Part shown: positions 16,707 to 26,389 of the stretch, in pieces
Numbering within the stretch: the stretch's first letter is position 1
Layout: the number at the start of each line of letters is the position of its first letter
DNA from: Prevotella sp.
GTDB taxonomy: Bacteria; Bacteroidota; Bacteroidia; Bacteroidales; Bacteroidaceae
Assembly: GCA_022641735.1 (NCBI GenBank)
Contig: JALCDQ010000007.1
Location: 42,571 to 106,570 of the forward strand
DNA: 64,000 nucleotides
Direction of reading: 5' to 3'
Made by a program: the position numbers and the translations under genes
Notes under the pieces: model-generated
What the model saw: the letters and a program-made list of their open reading frames with translations, nothing else
What the model was told of the DNA's origin: nothing
Database searches by the model: none

Positions 16707-18461
16707 TCAGTTGAGCATCAGGTTCATCGTGGCCTTTTCTTCCTTAAAGATGAATTCAGAGAGTTGTCTTATGTTCATCTTTATCGCTTCAGTATCAGGC
16801 TCATCGGTCTGACATACAGTCCCATCTTTGATGATATAGTAGGCATTATTCATCGGTATGTCATGGTCTCCTTGTACTCTTATCGTGCAATCAGCCGATG
16901 GGTTTCTCTTCGCATAAGCCTCCAAAGCATTCTTGGCATTGATTACTCGGAGCATGGCCTGTATCGGTTCAACAGCCATTTCGTAGCTTTCTTCGCTGAT
17001 GTGGATATCTTCCTTGATGATATCCAGTCCCTCTTCATCATGCATCAGAATACAGTCTTGTTCCCTTTGCCATTTGTCGAAATCGAGGAAAGACATTTCC
17101 TTAACATTAAAAGGCGGTTGAGTGCAGGTGATACAATTGGCATATCCGCATTTGCCATACCATTCATAGAGCCAGGGCTCAGCAGGTATCAGCGTGGCGA
17201 AAGTGATGCCTTTATAATAAAGAGAGAAGTGAGCTTGACGCATCAAGTTGTTTCCGATATCCTGTCGGCGGAAGTCCAGGCTCACGCATACACCGCTTAA
17301 ATAGGCAGTTTTTATTTCTTCACCATGGTAAAGCAACGTATAGGGTAGTGTCTGTAATGCTGCCACGACATGATGATTAATCTGGCAAGTGATGTTGTAT
17401 TCGTTCTTATATACGCGACTGAAATACAAATCCATAAACGTTTCACTATCTCCGAAAGACTGTTTCCATAGTTCTCTGGTCTCTTTCAGAATTCTGTCTT
17501 GGTCTTCAAAGTCGGCGAGTGGGTGCTTTTCCATGATGACATTCTTTTCCAACAATATGTCCGGCTTATAGGAAAGCTTAGCGTTTCGCAGTCCTTCCTC
17601 TCCCATATCCTCTTCCCGATTGATATAATAATATTGTTCGGGCAGATGTTTTATAAACTCTTGATTGATGATGGTGAACGAGCCTTCATAACTTGTGTCG
17701 GCTTTTTCTACACAGACATCAAACGTCTTTTGGTTGATAGGACAGCCGAAAGTGAATGCGATGAGCTTTCCTTCTACCCAAATGGTGCCTCCTAAGAGAC
17801 CTAAACGCTCCCAACGGTCGAAGGCACGGGTCATGGAACGCAATTCTTCGGTCCTGCTTTCATCTTGATTGGAATCGTCCTGAGCCTTTCTCCATTGACA
17901 TTCCAACCGCAAACATTCGGGTATCAATTCAGGAGTGAGCTCTCTGTATCCATAATTTGGATAGAGGTTTTTGAACTTATTGATGTGGTTTCGCTTGCTT
18001 TGCAACTTCTTGCCCGATAGGTTTATCAGTTTGTCGCGGGTGTATACGTAATCCGCATAATCACGGTCTGGCTTTATCTGAAACGTATCCGGAAAGGCCT
18101 CTTCGATGATGCTTGTCATGTAATTACATACGCCGAGCAAGAGGAACGGATGCCCCATGGCAATCGAATCGTCACGAATGGCCCGAATCACCCTTACTGA
18201 ACATTCATCGCAAGGCTCCACTTTGAACGTGCCATCAGCTTGTTCTCGTGGCTTTGCCAAAGGCATCATATAGGCTAAATGATGTCCTGCATAAAAGCGG
18301 AAGACCAGATAATCCTCGACAATGGCAAACTGCGTGTTATATAAAAAACGCCAACTGATAAGATTTGCAAAGGAAAGATCGCAGTTCATGCGGTCTCCCC
18401 ACAGTGTAAAACCTTGTATTATATCTTTGTCGGCGGTTGTTAGGTCCTTAAATTTAATCAT
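16707..18461 (-). CDS. Two-domain protein: DUF2156-like + GNAT acyltransferase
   Basis: A 584-residue fusion. The N-terminal half (about 1-300) resembles DUF2156, the acyltransferase-like domain found in phosphatidylglycerol lysyltransferases (N-H-I-N-K-F near 150, W-V-E-G-K-L-I-A-F-T-F-G near 230, then the N-R-E-E-D-M-G-E-E-G-L region). The second half (about 320-450) is a GNAT domain with the CoA loop V-C-V-S-L-D-F-R-R-Q-D-I-G-N-N-L, Eis-like, and a trailing domain. No membrane span or signal is visible, so it acts in the cytoplasm. Substrate unknown; both halves belong to the wider GNAT-fold superfamily. Confidence 0.8.
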   Translation of the reverse strand: MIKFKDLTTADKDIIQGFTLWGDRMNCDLSFANLISWRFLYNTQFAIVEDYLVFRFYAGHHLAYMMPLAKPREQADGTFKVEPCDECSVRVIRAIRDDSIAMGHPFLLLGVCNYMTSIIEEAFPDTFQIKPDRDYADYVYTRDKLINLSGKKLQSKRNHINKFKNLYPNYGYRELTPELIPECLRLECQWRKAQDDSNQDESRTEELRSMTRAFDRWERLGLLGGTIWVEGKLIAFTFGCPINQKTFDVCVEKADTSYEGSFTIINQEFIKHLPEQYYYINREEDMGEEGLRNAKLSYKPDILLEKNVIMEKHPLADFEDQDRILKETRELWKQSFGDSETFMDLYFSRVYKNEYNITCQINHHVVAALQTLPYTLLYHGEEIKTAYLSGVCVSLDFRRQDIGNNLMRQAHFSLYYKGITFATLIPAEPWLYEWYGKCGYANCITCTQPPFNVKEMSFLDFDKWQREQDCILMHDEEGLDIIKEDIHISEESYEMAVEPIQAMLRVINAKNALEAYAKRNPSADCTIRVQGDHDIPMNNAYYIIKDGTVCQTDEPDTEAIKMNIRQLSEFIFKEEKATMNLMLN

Positions 18462-18540
18462 AATCAGATAATAAATTAATTATTGCCACAAATTTATGAA
18501 AATTTATCCGATAATCATCTACATTATCGATTAATTTTCT

Positions 18541-18548
18541 TAATTTTG
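18541..18548 (+). promoter_or_regulatory. -7 element (TAATTTTG) before pta-ackA
   Basis: TAATTTTG fits TAnnTTTG, 71 bases before the pta ATG. I see no well-spaced TTTG upstream. Confidence 0.5.
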
Positions 18549-18618
18549 CAAAGTGGAAATTACAAAAAGGCGATTTCCTGCTTAATTGAATACATCATTT
18601 AATTATAAAATAAAAACT

Positions 18619-19662
18619 ATGGATTTATTACAGCAAATTGTTGCGCGTGCAAAAGCTAATAAACAGCGCATCGTGCTCCCTGAAGCTGAAGAGGAGCGTA
18701 CTTTAAAAGCAGCCGATAAGGTGTTGGCGGATGACATCGCAGACCTTATCCTGATAGGTAATCCTGACAATATCGCAAGTCTGGCGTTGCAAATGGGCTT
18801 GAAGAATATCGATAAGGCTACCATTGTAGATCCTCAGAATAATCCAAAGAGTGAAGAATATGCCGAATTGCTGGCTGAGCTCCGTAAGAAGAAAGGTATG
18901 ACTATTGAGCAGGCCCGTGATTTGGTTACAAATAACAACCTTTATCTTGGTTGCATGATTATCAAGACCGAAGGCGCTGACGGACAGATTTCCGGTGCGT
19001 TGAGTACCACTGGTGACACGCTTCGCCCAGCTCTTCAGATTATCAAATGCACACCGGGCATCACCTGTGTGAGTGGAGCTATGTTGCTTATCTCTAAAGA
19101 GAAAGAGTATGGCGAGAACGGTGTAGTGGTCTTTGGTGATGTTGCTGTAACTCCTAATCCTACTGCCGACCAGCTCTCACAGATAGCTTATACTACTGCA
19201 GAGACTGCTAAGAGCGTGGCTGGAATTGCTGAACCTCGTGTTGCTATGTTGAGTTTCTCCACGAAGGGAAGTGCAAAGGATGCTATCGACAAGGCCACTG
19301 GCAAGAGCGTTTATATTATAGATAAGGTGTTGGAAGCTACTAAGTTGGCTCAAGAGAAATATCCTGAGCTTCATGTGGATGGCGAGTTGCAAGCTGATGC
19401 AGCACTTGTTCCATCCGTGGCAACGAAGAAAGCTCCTGGAAGTGATATTGCCGGCAAGGCTAATGTGTTGATTGCACCGAACCTTGAGGTGGGGAATATC
19501 GGATATAAGATGGTGCAACGTTTGGGTGGAGTATCGGCTATAGGCCCTATTCTGCAAGGTATTGCGCGCCCTGTAAACGACCTCAGCCGTGGCTGTTCAG
19601 TAGATGATATCTATTATATGGTAGCCATTACCTCCTGCCAAGCTCAGGATGCGAAGAAATAA
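18619..19662 (+). CDS. pta: Phosphate acetyltransferase
   Basis: A 347-residue enzyme of the short (about 330-340 residue) Pta class, lacking the N-terminal regulatory domain. It converts acetyl-CoA and phosphate to acetyl phosphate. Motifs include V-L-P-E-A-E-E-E-R-T-L near the start, G-A-L-S-T-T-G-D-T-L-R-P-A, and near the end G-N-I-G-Y-K-M-V-Q-R. The ATG at 18619 (M-D-L-L-Q-Q-I) is chosen; an upstream in-frame TTG is unlikely. ackA follows 42 bases later: the two enzymes form the acetate/ATP pathway. Confidence 0.95.
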   Translation: MDLLQQIVARAKANKQRIVLPEAEEERTLKAADKVLADDIADLILIGNPDNIASLALQMGLKNIDKATIVDPQNNPKSEEYAELLAELRKKKGMTIEQARDLVTNNNLYLGCMIIKTEGADGQISGALSTTGDTLRPALQIIKCTPGITCVSGAMLLISKEKEYGENGVVVFGDVAVTPNPTADQLSQIAYTTAETAKSVAGIAEPRVAMLSFSTKGSAKDAIDKATGKSVYIIDKVLEATKLAQEKYPELHVDGELQADAALVPSVATKKAPGSDIAGKANVLIAPNLEVGNIGYKMVQRLGGVSAIGPILQGIARPVNDLSRGCSVDDIYYMVAITSCQAQDAKK

Positions 19663-19704
19663 AAGCAACAGAATAAATCATTAATTACGAAATAAAGAAT
19701 AGAC

Positions 19705-20910
19705 ATGAAAGTACTTGTTCTGAACTGTGGAAGTTCATCTATCAAATACAAGCTCTATGACATGAGCAACGAGAGCGTGCTCGCACAGGGTGGAGTAGAA
19801 CGTATCGGCATCGATGACGCCTTTATTAAGGTGAAACTTGATAATGGAGAGAAGAAGAAAATAATGGCAGACCTGCCCACACATAAGGAAGGTGTGGCCC
19901 TCGTCTTCAAGGTTTTGCTTGACCCTGAAATAGGAGCTATCAAGAGCCTTGATGAGATTGACGCGGTAGGACACCGCATCGTGCAGGGTGGCGACTTGTT
20001 TGAGAAGAGTTGCATCGTCACGCCAGAGGTGGAGAAAGGCATCGAGAGCCTGATTGATTTGGCACCTGTTCACAATGCCGGACACCTTCGTGGCATCCGT
20101 GCCGTTGACGCTTTGATGCCTGATGTACCGCAGGTTACCGTCTTCGATAATGCTTTCCATAGCACTATGCCTGCTTATGCTTATCTCTATGCAGTGCCTT
20201 ACGAGTTCTATGAGAAGTATCATGTGCGCCGTTATGGTTTCCATGGAACCTCCCATCGCTATGTTTCTCAGCGCGTATGTGAGTTCTTGGGCGTTGATAT
20301 CAAGACCCAGAAGATTATCACTTGCCATGTGGGTAATGGTGCATCAGTGGCTGCCGTGAAGTATGGCAAGGTCATTGACACCTCTATGGGATTGACTCCT
20401 CTTGCTGGATTGATGATGGGCAGCCGCTCTGGTGACATCGACCCGTCTGCCGTGACCTATATGATGGCCAAGACAGGAAAGACTCCTCAGGAGATGGCTG
20501 ACTTCCTCAATAAAGAGAGTGGAGTGTTGGGCATCACCGGAATGAGCTCTGATATGCGTGATATTGAGAACGCTGACCTTGAAGGAAACGAGCGTGCACA
20601 CTTGGCTTTGCAAATGTATAACTACCGTATCAAGAAGTATATAGGTGCCTATGCAGCAGCTATGAATGGCGTGGATATCATCGTTTGGACAGCCGGAGTT
20701 GGTGAAAACCAGGAAGGTGTGCGTTGGGATGCTTGCCAAGGATTGGATTATCTTGGTGTCAAGATGGACAAGGAGCGCAACCATGTACGTAGCAAAGAGC
20801 AGATTCTGTCGGCTGATGACTCTAAAGTGAAGGTCGTTATGATACCTACTGATGAGGAAATCGTCATTGCAAGAGATACTGTAGAACTGGTGAAAGGCTT
20901 GAGGAAATAA
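19705..20910 (+). CDS. ackA: Acetate kinase
   Basis: A 401-residue ASKHA-fold kinase making ATP and acetate from acetyl phosphate. Motifs: N-C-G-S-S-S-I-K-Y near the start, V-F-D-N-A-F-H-S-T-M-P, R-Y-G-F-H-G-T-S-H, and T-S-M-G-L-T-P-L-A-G-L-M-M-G-S-R-S-G-D-I-D. Length is as expected. Operon with pta. The intrinsic terminator at 20963 marks the transcript end. Confidence 0.97.
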   Translation: MKVLVLNCGSSSIKYKLYDMSNESVLAQGGVERIGIDDAFIKVKLDNGEKKKIMADLPTHKEGVALVFKVLLDPEIGAIKSLDEIDAVGHRIVQGGDLFEKSCIVTPEVEKGIESLIDLAPVHNAGHLRGIRAVDALMPDVPQVTVFDNAFHSTMPAYAYLYAVPYEFYEKYHVRRYGFHGTSHRYVSQRVCEFLGVDIKTQKIITCHVGNGASVAAVKYGKVIDTSMGLTPLAGLMMGSRSGDIDPSAVTYMMAKTGKTPQEMADFLNKESGVLGITGMSSDMRDIENADLEGNERAHLALQMYNYRIKKYIGAYAAAMNGVDIIVWTAGVGENQEGVRWDACQGLDYLGVKMDKERNHVRSKEQILSADDSKVKVVMIPTDEEIVIARDTVELVKGLRK

Positions 20911-20962
20911 GGCTTTTCCCTAGATTTCTCTCCCGTGGAGAGGATATAATAACAAAAGGAAA

Positions 20963-20995
20963 ATGGCTTCTCTCAATGAGGGAAGCCATCTTTAT
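20963..20995 (+). terminator. Terminator after ackA
   Basis: ATGGCTTC (20963-20970) pairs with GAAGCCAT (20982-20989), followed by a T-rich CTTTATTTA. It lies about 50 bases after the ackA stop. Confidence 0.7.
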
Positions 20996-21021
20996 TTATG
21001 CTTTTAATAATCAGCCATTTG

Positions 21022-21106
21022 GTGATTAACGGCTCTTTGCAATACAAAGTGGGCCAGATTGAAAGACAAATTGGCCCACTTTGTTTAACAAACTGGCCCA
21101 GTTTGT
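21022..21106. repeat. Array I: 22-nt-period array with a different unit sequence
   Basis: Units begin at 21022, 21044, 21066 and 21088, 19 nt each with 3-nt spacers. Units 2-4 carry TGGGCCA/TGGCCCA cores flanked by ACAAA and TTTGT, for example ACAAACTGGCCCAGTTTGT at 21088. They share no core with the GTAAAAC-type units of the other arrays, yet the geometry is identical. It lies between convergent ackA and fucP. Confidence 0.8.
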
Positions 21107-21124
21107 CTGCCGATTAATCATCTT

Positions 21125-22438
21125 TTACTCAGCGTTCAACAATTCTTTCTTCTGTCTGCGGTATTGTCTTACGCCGTAAGTGAACACCACGCAGAAGCAG
21201 ATGAATGGCAAAATATAGGATACATTGACAGCTGGATGACCGAGAATCATCTTTTGGTCGATAATCAAACCTTGCAGTGGAGGCATGATAGCACCACCTA
21301 CGATGGCCATCACAAGGAATGCAGCTCCGAGACTTGCATCCTGATTATCCACGTTTTCAAGGGCTATTCCATAGATAGTAGGGAACATCAGCGACATAAA
21401 GATACTGATTCCAATGAGGCAATAGAGGCCTGTCATACCCACGATGCATACTGCTCCGAGGGCACATATTCCTGCTCCAATGGCAAAAACGGAAAGTAAT
21501 TTGCGGGTATTGACGTATTTCATCAGAGCCGTTGCTATGAAACGGCCACAGAGGAAGAGAATCATTGCCACGATATTATAGGCTTGCGCCGTTGCTTTAT
21601 TGATGCCTAAGTAGTCAGCATATTGGATGATGAAGGTCCAAGTCATGATTTGTGCGGCCACATAAAACATCTGAGTGAGCACACCTTCACGATAAGCATG
21701 GTTGTGCCAAAGGTTTCTCAGCGTGGTCTTTGCATCGTTTTTCTGGTCAGGTTGAATCTCTGTTTTCGGCACTTTGGTCAGTGAAATAATCACCAAAACC
21801 AATACAACGACCAGACCTATAGCCACATAAGGATTACGGATTACATCCAAATCATGCACTCGGATATTGGCTTTTTCAGTGGCAGAAAGGGTGGAAAAGA
21901 TGATTTCTCCTGCTGCATTGCGCCTGTCAGAATAAAGTTGTGGGAGGACAATGAAGGATGCCACGGCCATACCCATCAATGAGCCCATCGGATTGAAGGC
22001 CTGTGCAAGGTTCAATCTTCTTGTCGAAGTCTTCTTGGAACCTAATGAAAGGATGAACGGATTGGAGGTTGTTTCGAGGAAAGCAAGCCCAAATGTCAGG
22101 ATATATAACGAAATACAGAAGAAGGAGAATTGCTGATATAATGCCGCAGGAATGAACAGAAAGGCGCCGATAGCATAGAGCGTAAGGCCCAGCATGATGC
22201 CTTTCTTGTAGCTGTATTTACGGATGAACAAGGCTGCCGGTATGGCCATAGTGGCATAACCGCCATAAAAGGCGAATTGAACAAGCGATGCCTTAGCCGC
22301 AGAAATCTCCATTACGGTCTGGAAGGCGGCAACCATTGGGTTGGTAATATCGTTGGCAAACCCCCAAAGGGCAAACAAAGAGGTTATCAGAATGAATATA
22401 AAGAGGTACTTCTTCTCTACAAGTTTTTGCTTTTCCAT
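21125..22438 (-). CDS. fucP: L-fucose:H+ symporter
   Basis: A 437-residue MFS transporter with 12 membrane spans, of the FucP (fucose/glucose/galactose permease) family: F-A-L-W-G-F-A-N-D-I-T near residue 20 (the N-terminal Asp is typical of FucP), F-Y-G-G-Y, then E-T-T-S-N-P-F-I-L at about 120. It follows fucI on the same strand, so import and first catabolic step are together. fucK, fucA and a regulator are not in the window. Confidence 0.9.
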   Translation of the reverse strand: MEKQKLVEKKYLFIFILITSLFALWGFANDITNPMVAAFQTVMEISAAKASLVQFAFYGGYATMAIPAALFIRKYSYKKGIMLGLTLYAIGAFLFIPAALYQQFSFFCISLYILTFGLAFLETTSNPFILSLGSKKTSTRRLNLAQAFNPMGSLMGMAVASFIVLPQLYSDRRNAAGEIIFSTLSATEKANIRVHDLDVIRNPYVAIGLVVVLVLVIISLTKVPKTEIQPDQKNDAKTTLRNLWHNHAYREGVLTQMFYVAAQIMTWTFIIQYADYLGINKATAQAYNIVAMILFLCGRFIATALMKYVNTRKLLSVFAIGAGICALGAVCIVGMTGLYCLIGISIFMSLMFPTIYGIALENVDNQDASLGAAFLVMAIVGGAIMPPLQGLIIDQKMILGHPAVNVSYILPFICFCVVFTYGVRQYRRQKKELLNAE

Positions 22439-22472
22439 GATGTTTTCTGTATTTCTTTCTTGATAAATATGA

Positions 22473-22500
22473 CGGCATCAGAGCGTTGACTCTGATGCCG
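22473..22500 (-). terminator. Hairpin between fucI and fucP
   Basis: CGGCATCAGAG (22473-22483) pairs with CTCTGATGCCG (22490-22500), an 11-bp stem with a 6-nt loop, right after the fucI stop. No T-run follows on the minus strand, so it may be a partial terminator or a 3'-end stabiliser that sets the fucI:fucP ratio. Confidence 0.6.
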
Positions 22501-22518
22501 GATATTGTTTTAGATAGT

Positions 22519-24306
22519 CTATCTCATTGACCTATAGACAGGTCCATACGCTGCACAGGCACGGTAATCCTGGCCTTCTTTATCCATGCCGAAGGCATTC
22601 CATGCTGCAGGACGGAAGATATTCTTCTCGTCAACATTATGCAAGCAAACTGGAATGCGTAGCATTGAGGCCAATGTAATCATGTCTGCACCGATGTGTC
22701 CATAAGTGATGGCACCGTGGTTAGCACCCCAGTTGTTCATCACTGAATACACATCCTTGAAGGCATCCTTATTCGGATCCAGGCGTGGAGTGAACCATGT
22801 GGTAGGCCAAGTTGGGTCTGTACGCTTGTCAAGGACAGCGTGAATCTCAGGATCAACGTCAACTATCCATCCCTCAGCTATCTGCAATACAGGTCCAAGG
22901 CCTTTTACGATGTTCACGCGCATCATTGTTGCAGGCCATCCACCCTTAGTAAGGAAGTGGCTACTGAAGCCTCCACCACGGAAATAATCTCTATCTGCAG
23001 GCATCCAAGAGGTAGCTTTCAGGCAGTTCTCGATATCTGCGTCGGTCATATCCCAGAACTTTTTCATCAAGTGATTGCCGTCTTTATCAACGCTTTGACC
23101 TGTTCCATCGAGGGTTGTAGCACCTGAATTAATCAAGTGGATGATGCCAGGAGCAGCCGTACCGGTAAGTTCCTTGCCAGTAACTCGCTTCACGGCTTCA
23201 GGACTCCAATAAGTGCGGACATCCGAGAATATCTGTGCCTGATTGGAAACCAAATGTGCCAAAAGCATGGCGGTGCAGTTGAGTGAGTCGTTCTCAGTGG
23301 CAAATGGATAAGCTTCACGCTTTCCATTCCAGTCGAAAGTGGTGTTCAACAGAGCCTCAGTGAAGTCTCCGTTTGGCTTCCAGTCTGTCCATTGACGCTG
23401 TCCTTGGAAACCAGCAGCCAGAGCATTGTGGCCTAAAGACTCCTCTTTGAAGCCCATTTCCTCTAGTTTCGGGTTGCCATGCATCAAGTCTTTGACGATT
23501 AAAGTCATCTTAACGATGAACTCCCAATCCTCCTCTTTCTGCGCTCTTGTCTTGGTCTTTTCAGGCCTATTCTTATCCCAACCTTCATTTACTTTGCAGT
23601 ATTTTTCGGTCCATGCCATGGCTTTCTTGAATTCCTCATGGTCGTAGATGCCTTCATCCATGCGGCGGAGGATCTCCACCTCATCGACACTCTCACATCT
23701 CATGCCGAGATATTCTTCAAAGAAATCGGTGTTGACAATAGAACCTGCGATGCCCATCGTTACGCTTCCGATAGACAGATAAGACTGACCACGAAGCTCA
23801 GCAGTAGCAACGGCTGCACGGGCAAACAGCAACAACTTCTCCTCAACATCAGCCGGGATAGTGTTATCATCCAAATCCTGCACGTCATGTCCATAGATTC
23901 CGAAAGCTGGAAGACCCTTCTGTGCATGCGCAGCAAGCACTGCAGCCAAGTAAACAGCACCCGGACGCTCCGTTCCATTGAAGCCCCATACAGCCTTAGG
24001 CCAGTATGGATTCATGTCCATAGTTTCTGATCCATAGCACCAACAAGAAGTTACGGTGATGGTGGCGCCTACTCCCTCGTGCTCAAACTTATCTGCACAG
24101 GCGGCACTTTCGGCAACTCTGCCGATGGTGGAGTCGGCAATTACGCATTGCACAGGTGTTCCATCTCTGTATTTAAGTTTACTGGAGATTAACTCAGCAA
24201 CGGCTTTTGCCAATGCCATAGTCTTACCTTCAAGACTCTCTCTGACGCCACCTTGACGACCGTCAATAGTTGGGCGTATACCAATTTTTGGATACTTCAT
24301 ATTCAT
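22519..24306 (-). CDS. fucI: L-fucose isomerase
   Basis: A 595-residue cytoplasmic enzyme converting L-fucose to L-fuculose (Mn2+-dependent). Length (E. coli FucI has 591 residues) and motifs fit: [14 protein letters not shown] at the start, [22 protein letters not shown], and near the end [16 protein letters not shown]. The start M-N-M-K-Y-P has an alternative Met two residues in. It is first in the fucI-fucP pair. Confidence 0.96.
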   Translation of the reverse strand: MNMKYPKIGIRPTIDGRQGGVRESLEGKTMALAKAVAELISSKLKYRDGTPVQCVIADSTIGRVAESAACADKFEHEGVGATITVTSCWCYGSETMDMNPYWPKAVWGFNGTERPGAVYLAAVLAAHAQKGLPAFGIYGHDVQDLDDNTIPADVEEKLLLFARAAVATAELRGQSYLSIGSVTMGIAGSIVNTDFFEEYLGMRCESVDEVEILRRMDEGIYDHEEFKKAMAWTEKYCKVNEGWDKNRPEKTKTRAQKEEDWEFIVKMTLIVKDLMHGNPKLEEMGFKEESLGHNALAAGFQGQRQWTDWKPNGDFTEALLNTTFDWNGKREAYPFATENDSLNCTAMLLAHLVSNQAQIFSDVRTYWSPEAVKRVTGKELTGTAAPGIIHLINSGATTLDGTGQSVDKDGNHLMKKFWDMTDADIENCLKATSWMPADRDYFRGGGFSSHFLTKGGWPATMMRVNIVKGLGPVLQIAEGWIVDVDPEIHAVLDKRTDPTWPTTWFTPRLDPNKDAFKDVYSVMNNWGANHGAITYGHIGADMITLASMLRIPVCLHNVDEKNIFRPAAWNAFGMDKEGQDYRACAAYGPVYRSMR

Positions 24307-24338
24307 GATATAATTATAGTTGTAACAGATTGTTTCTG

Positions 24339-24346
24339 CAAAGATA
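24339..24346 (-). promoter_or_regulatory. -7 element (TATCTTTG) upstream of fucI
   Basis: Minus-strand TATCTTTG, 32 bases before the fucI ATG. No TTTG at the usual -33 distance, consistent with a promoter that needs an activator. Confidence 0.5.
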
Positions 24347-24394
24347 GAAAAAAATATTTGAGGAAAAGGCGGTTTAAGTATTTTTATACTTATA

Positions 24395-25090
24395 TTACCT
24401 AATTTTCTCTATCGCAGGAACGATGAGGCTTTCCATCACCTCATAGCCTTTATCATTTGGATGCACAGTTTCGGGCGTATAATCTTGATTCATTCCCGTT
24501 CCATCTGCTGAAACCATGGCACTGAAATAGTCAACATAAGGAATCTTGTTTGCCTTTGCATAGGCTTGCACCCGTGCGTTCAGATGGCGTATTTTGTCCA
24601 TTGCGCCCTCGATGGAAGGCCTCCATCCGAAGGATTTTGCAGGCAGACAGGAGGTCAGAATGACCTTGATTTTGTTGTAACGGGCAAGCTCCACCATCGA
24701 GACTACATTCCCAAAGGTGAGCTCTTCATCGTATGTTCCCGTGTTTTCAGCCACATCATTAGTGCCATAATTGATGACGACGACCTTCGGTTGCAGTTTG
24801 ATGACGTCTTCACGGAAACGAAGAAGGAATTGAAAGCTCGTTTGTCCGCTGATACCTCTTCCTATATAGCCATGCTTTTTGAAGAATTCAGGGCGTCTGC
24901 TTGCCCAAAAGTCGGTGATGGAATTTCCCATAAAGACCACTCGTTTCTCATTCTTTGCAGGCTTGCCTAACGTGGTGTTTTCCTTTGCGTATCGGTTATA
25001 TTGCGCAAAAGTGTACTTCTGTGCCTCTATGTGGATGGAAATGAAGGCAAAACAGACTATCAGAAAGGCGGTTTTAAGGTTTGTTTTCAT
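24395..25090 (-). CDS. Secreted SGNH/GDSL hydrolase
   Basis: A 231-residue protein with a signal peptide (about 1-23, ending I-E-A-Q). SGNH blocks: block I F-M-G-N-S-I-T-D (Ser nucleophile, here G-N-S), block II G-I-S-G-Q-T, block III Y-G-T-N-D, block V V-H-P-N-D-K-G-Y (Asp-x-x-His variant V-H-P). It is likely an esterase on acetylated glycans or lipids in the periplasm. It sits 10 bases after lpxH on the same strand; a functional link with lpxH is not evident. Confidence 0.88.
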   Translation of the reverse strand: MKTNLKTAFLIVCFAFISIHIEAQKYTFAQYNRYAKENTTLGKPAKNEKRVVFMGNSITDFWASRRPEFFKKHGYIGRGISGQTSFQFLLRFREDVIKLQPKVVVINYGTNDVAENTGTYDEELTFGNVVSMVELARYNKIKVILTSCLPAKSFGWRPSIEGAMDKIRHLNARVQAYAKANKIPYVDYFSAMVSADGTGMNQDYTPETVHPNDKGYEVMESLIVPAIEKIR

Positions 25091-25100
25091 GTGCTTGATA

Positions 25101-25865
25101 TTAAGGTTTGCTCTCGCCTTCTACATATTGCTCGAGGAACAGATGTTCCCCGTCAAAGACTGCATAGGTGTATTGCCATATCCAATCGCCCAATATGAGC
25201 ATGCGGGTCTTTCGTGAAAGCATGAGGTCGAGTTCGATGTGGCGGTGGCCATAAATGAAATAATCGATGTTCTCATGCGTCTTCATATATTCTTTGGTGT
25301 ATCTTACGAGATATTCCTTGTCCTCTCCCAAATAGGGCGCCTCTTTTCCATCAGACCGCTTCAGACGGCTGTGTTTTGCCCAATTGAGGCCTAGCTGCAT
25401 GCCCAACCATGGATGCATGAAGTTGAGAAGACGCTGGCAAGTATAGCTGTGGAACATCTTCCGCAGGAGCTTATATTTATTGTCAGGGTCGCCCAAGCCG
25501 TCGCCATGAGCCAGAAAGAACACCTTATCATAGATTTCAGTGGTGATAGGAGCCTTATGCACGATGAGCCCGCACTCCTTTTCGAGATAGCCATAGGTCC
25601 AAATGTCATGGTTTCCCGTGAAGAAATGTACCTCTACGCCCATGTCGGTAAGTTCTGAAAGCTTGCCTAAAAAACGGGTGTAGCCTTTGGGAACCACGTA
25701 TTTATACTCATCCCAGAAGTCGAACATGTCGCCCAAAAGATAGATGGCAGCCGCCTTATCCTTGATGCTGTCAAGAAAGCGTACAAGCCTCCGCTCCTGT
25801 GTGCGGCCATGTTCGATGGCCAAGGAGCCTAAGTGGGCATCGGAAAGGAAATAGATATTCTTCAT
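25101..25865 (-). CDS. lpxH: UDP-2,3-diacylglucosamine diphosphatase (lipid A synthesis)
   Basis: A 254-residue calcineurin-like metallophosphoesterase. Metal-site motifs: L-S-D-A-H-L-G at residues 7-13, G-D-M-F-D-F-W at about 45, G-N-H-D at about 85, L-A-H-G-D-G, and Y-G-H-R-H. The F-D-F-W variant and length fit the LpxH family, which cleaves UDP-diacylglucosamine to lipid X at the inner membrane. First of a likely two-gene unit with the SGNH hydrolase. Confidence 0.9.
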   Translation of the reverse strand: MKNIYFLSDAHLGSLAIEHGRTQERRLVRFLDSIKDKAAAIYLLGDMFDFWDEYKYVVPKGYTRFLGKLSELTDMGVEVHFFTGNHDIWTYGYLEKECGLIVHKAPITTEIYDKVFFLAHGDGLGDPDNKYKLLRKMFHSYTCQRLLNFMHPWLGMQLGLNWAKHSRLKRSDGKEAPYLGEDKEYLVRYTKEYMKTHENIDYFIYGHRHIELDLMLSRKTRMLILGDWIWQYTYAVFDGEHLFLEQYVEGESKP

Positions 25866-25895
25866 TGTGCGGCGTTTGATAAGGGGGTTAAGGGT

Positions 25896-26216
25896 TCATT
25901 CGAAGCCGAGTTCCACTCGTGCTTCTTCAGTCATCATGCTTTGATCCCATGCGGGTTCGAACACTAGATTCACGTTGGCAGATGTCACTTCGCTGAGGCT
26001 TTCAATCTTGCTGCGCACGTCTTCGAGGATAAAGTCGGCTGCAGGGCATGAGGGTGCAGTGAATGTCATATCAACATCCACGTTGCCATCGTCCTTTACG
26101 TCGATTTTGTAAATCATCCCCAAATCCCAGATATTGACAGGAATCTCAGGGTCATAGACGGTTTTCAGCACATCGACTATACGCTCTTCTATTTTTGTTT
26201 TCTCCTCTTGGGTCAT
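25896..26216 (-). CDS. DUF59/MIP18-type iron-sulfur assembly factor (SufT-like)
   Basis: A 106-residue protein with the DUF59 signature: D-P-E-I-P-V-N-I-W-D-L-G and T-A-P-S-C-P-A-A-D (the conserved Cys). Such proteins help mature [4Fe-4S] proteins. The ATG at 26214-26216 (M-T-Q-E-E-K) matches family N-termini; the frame extends upstream without support and over the promoter. It ends 30 bases before the lpxH start codon, so it may be co-transcribed with lpxH. Confidence 0.9.
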   Translation of the reverse strand: MTQEEKTKIEERIVDVLKTVYDPEIPVNIWDLGMIYKIDVKDDGNVDVDMTFTAPSCPAADFILEDVRSKIESLSEVTSANVNLVFEPAWDQSMMTEEARVELGFE

Positions 26217-26233
26217 ACTGATGATAATTTTTA

Positions 26234-26266
26234 CAAAGATACAAAATATTCTTCTAAAAACGCAAA
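26234..26266 (-). promoter_or_regulatory. Promoter of the DUF59 gene
   Basis: Minus-strand TTTG (26263-26266), 21 nt, TATCTTTG (26234-26241), 17 bases before the ATG. Confidence 0.75.
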
Positions 26267-26304
26267 AGTTAGAGATTATTTTTGCTTTGATGGCTGCTCG
26301 ACTT

Positions 26305-26389
26305 GTAAACAATAGCCTTTTACCGTGTAAGTAACGGCCTTTTACAGGGTAAACAACGGTTGTTTACAAGGTAAAAGATAACCTTTTAC
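26305..26389. repeat. Array C: four 19-nt units, 22-nt period
   Basis: Units at 26305, 26327, 26349 and 26371: GTAAACAATAGCCTTTTAC, GTAAGTAACGGCCTTTTAC, GTAAACAACGGTTGTTTAC, GTAAAAGATAACCTTTTAC; spacers CGT, AGG, AAG. The order of units is the same as in array F at 49089. It lies between divergent genes, upstream of the GH3 gene, unlike most copies. Confidence 0.9.

Noticed and set aside
26305..26389. CRISPR array
   Set aside because: Spacers are only 3 nt, units are palindromic and variable, and no cas gene is present.
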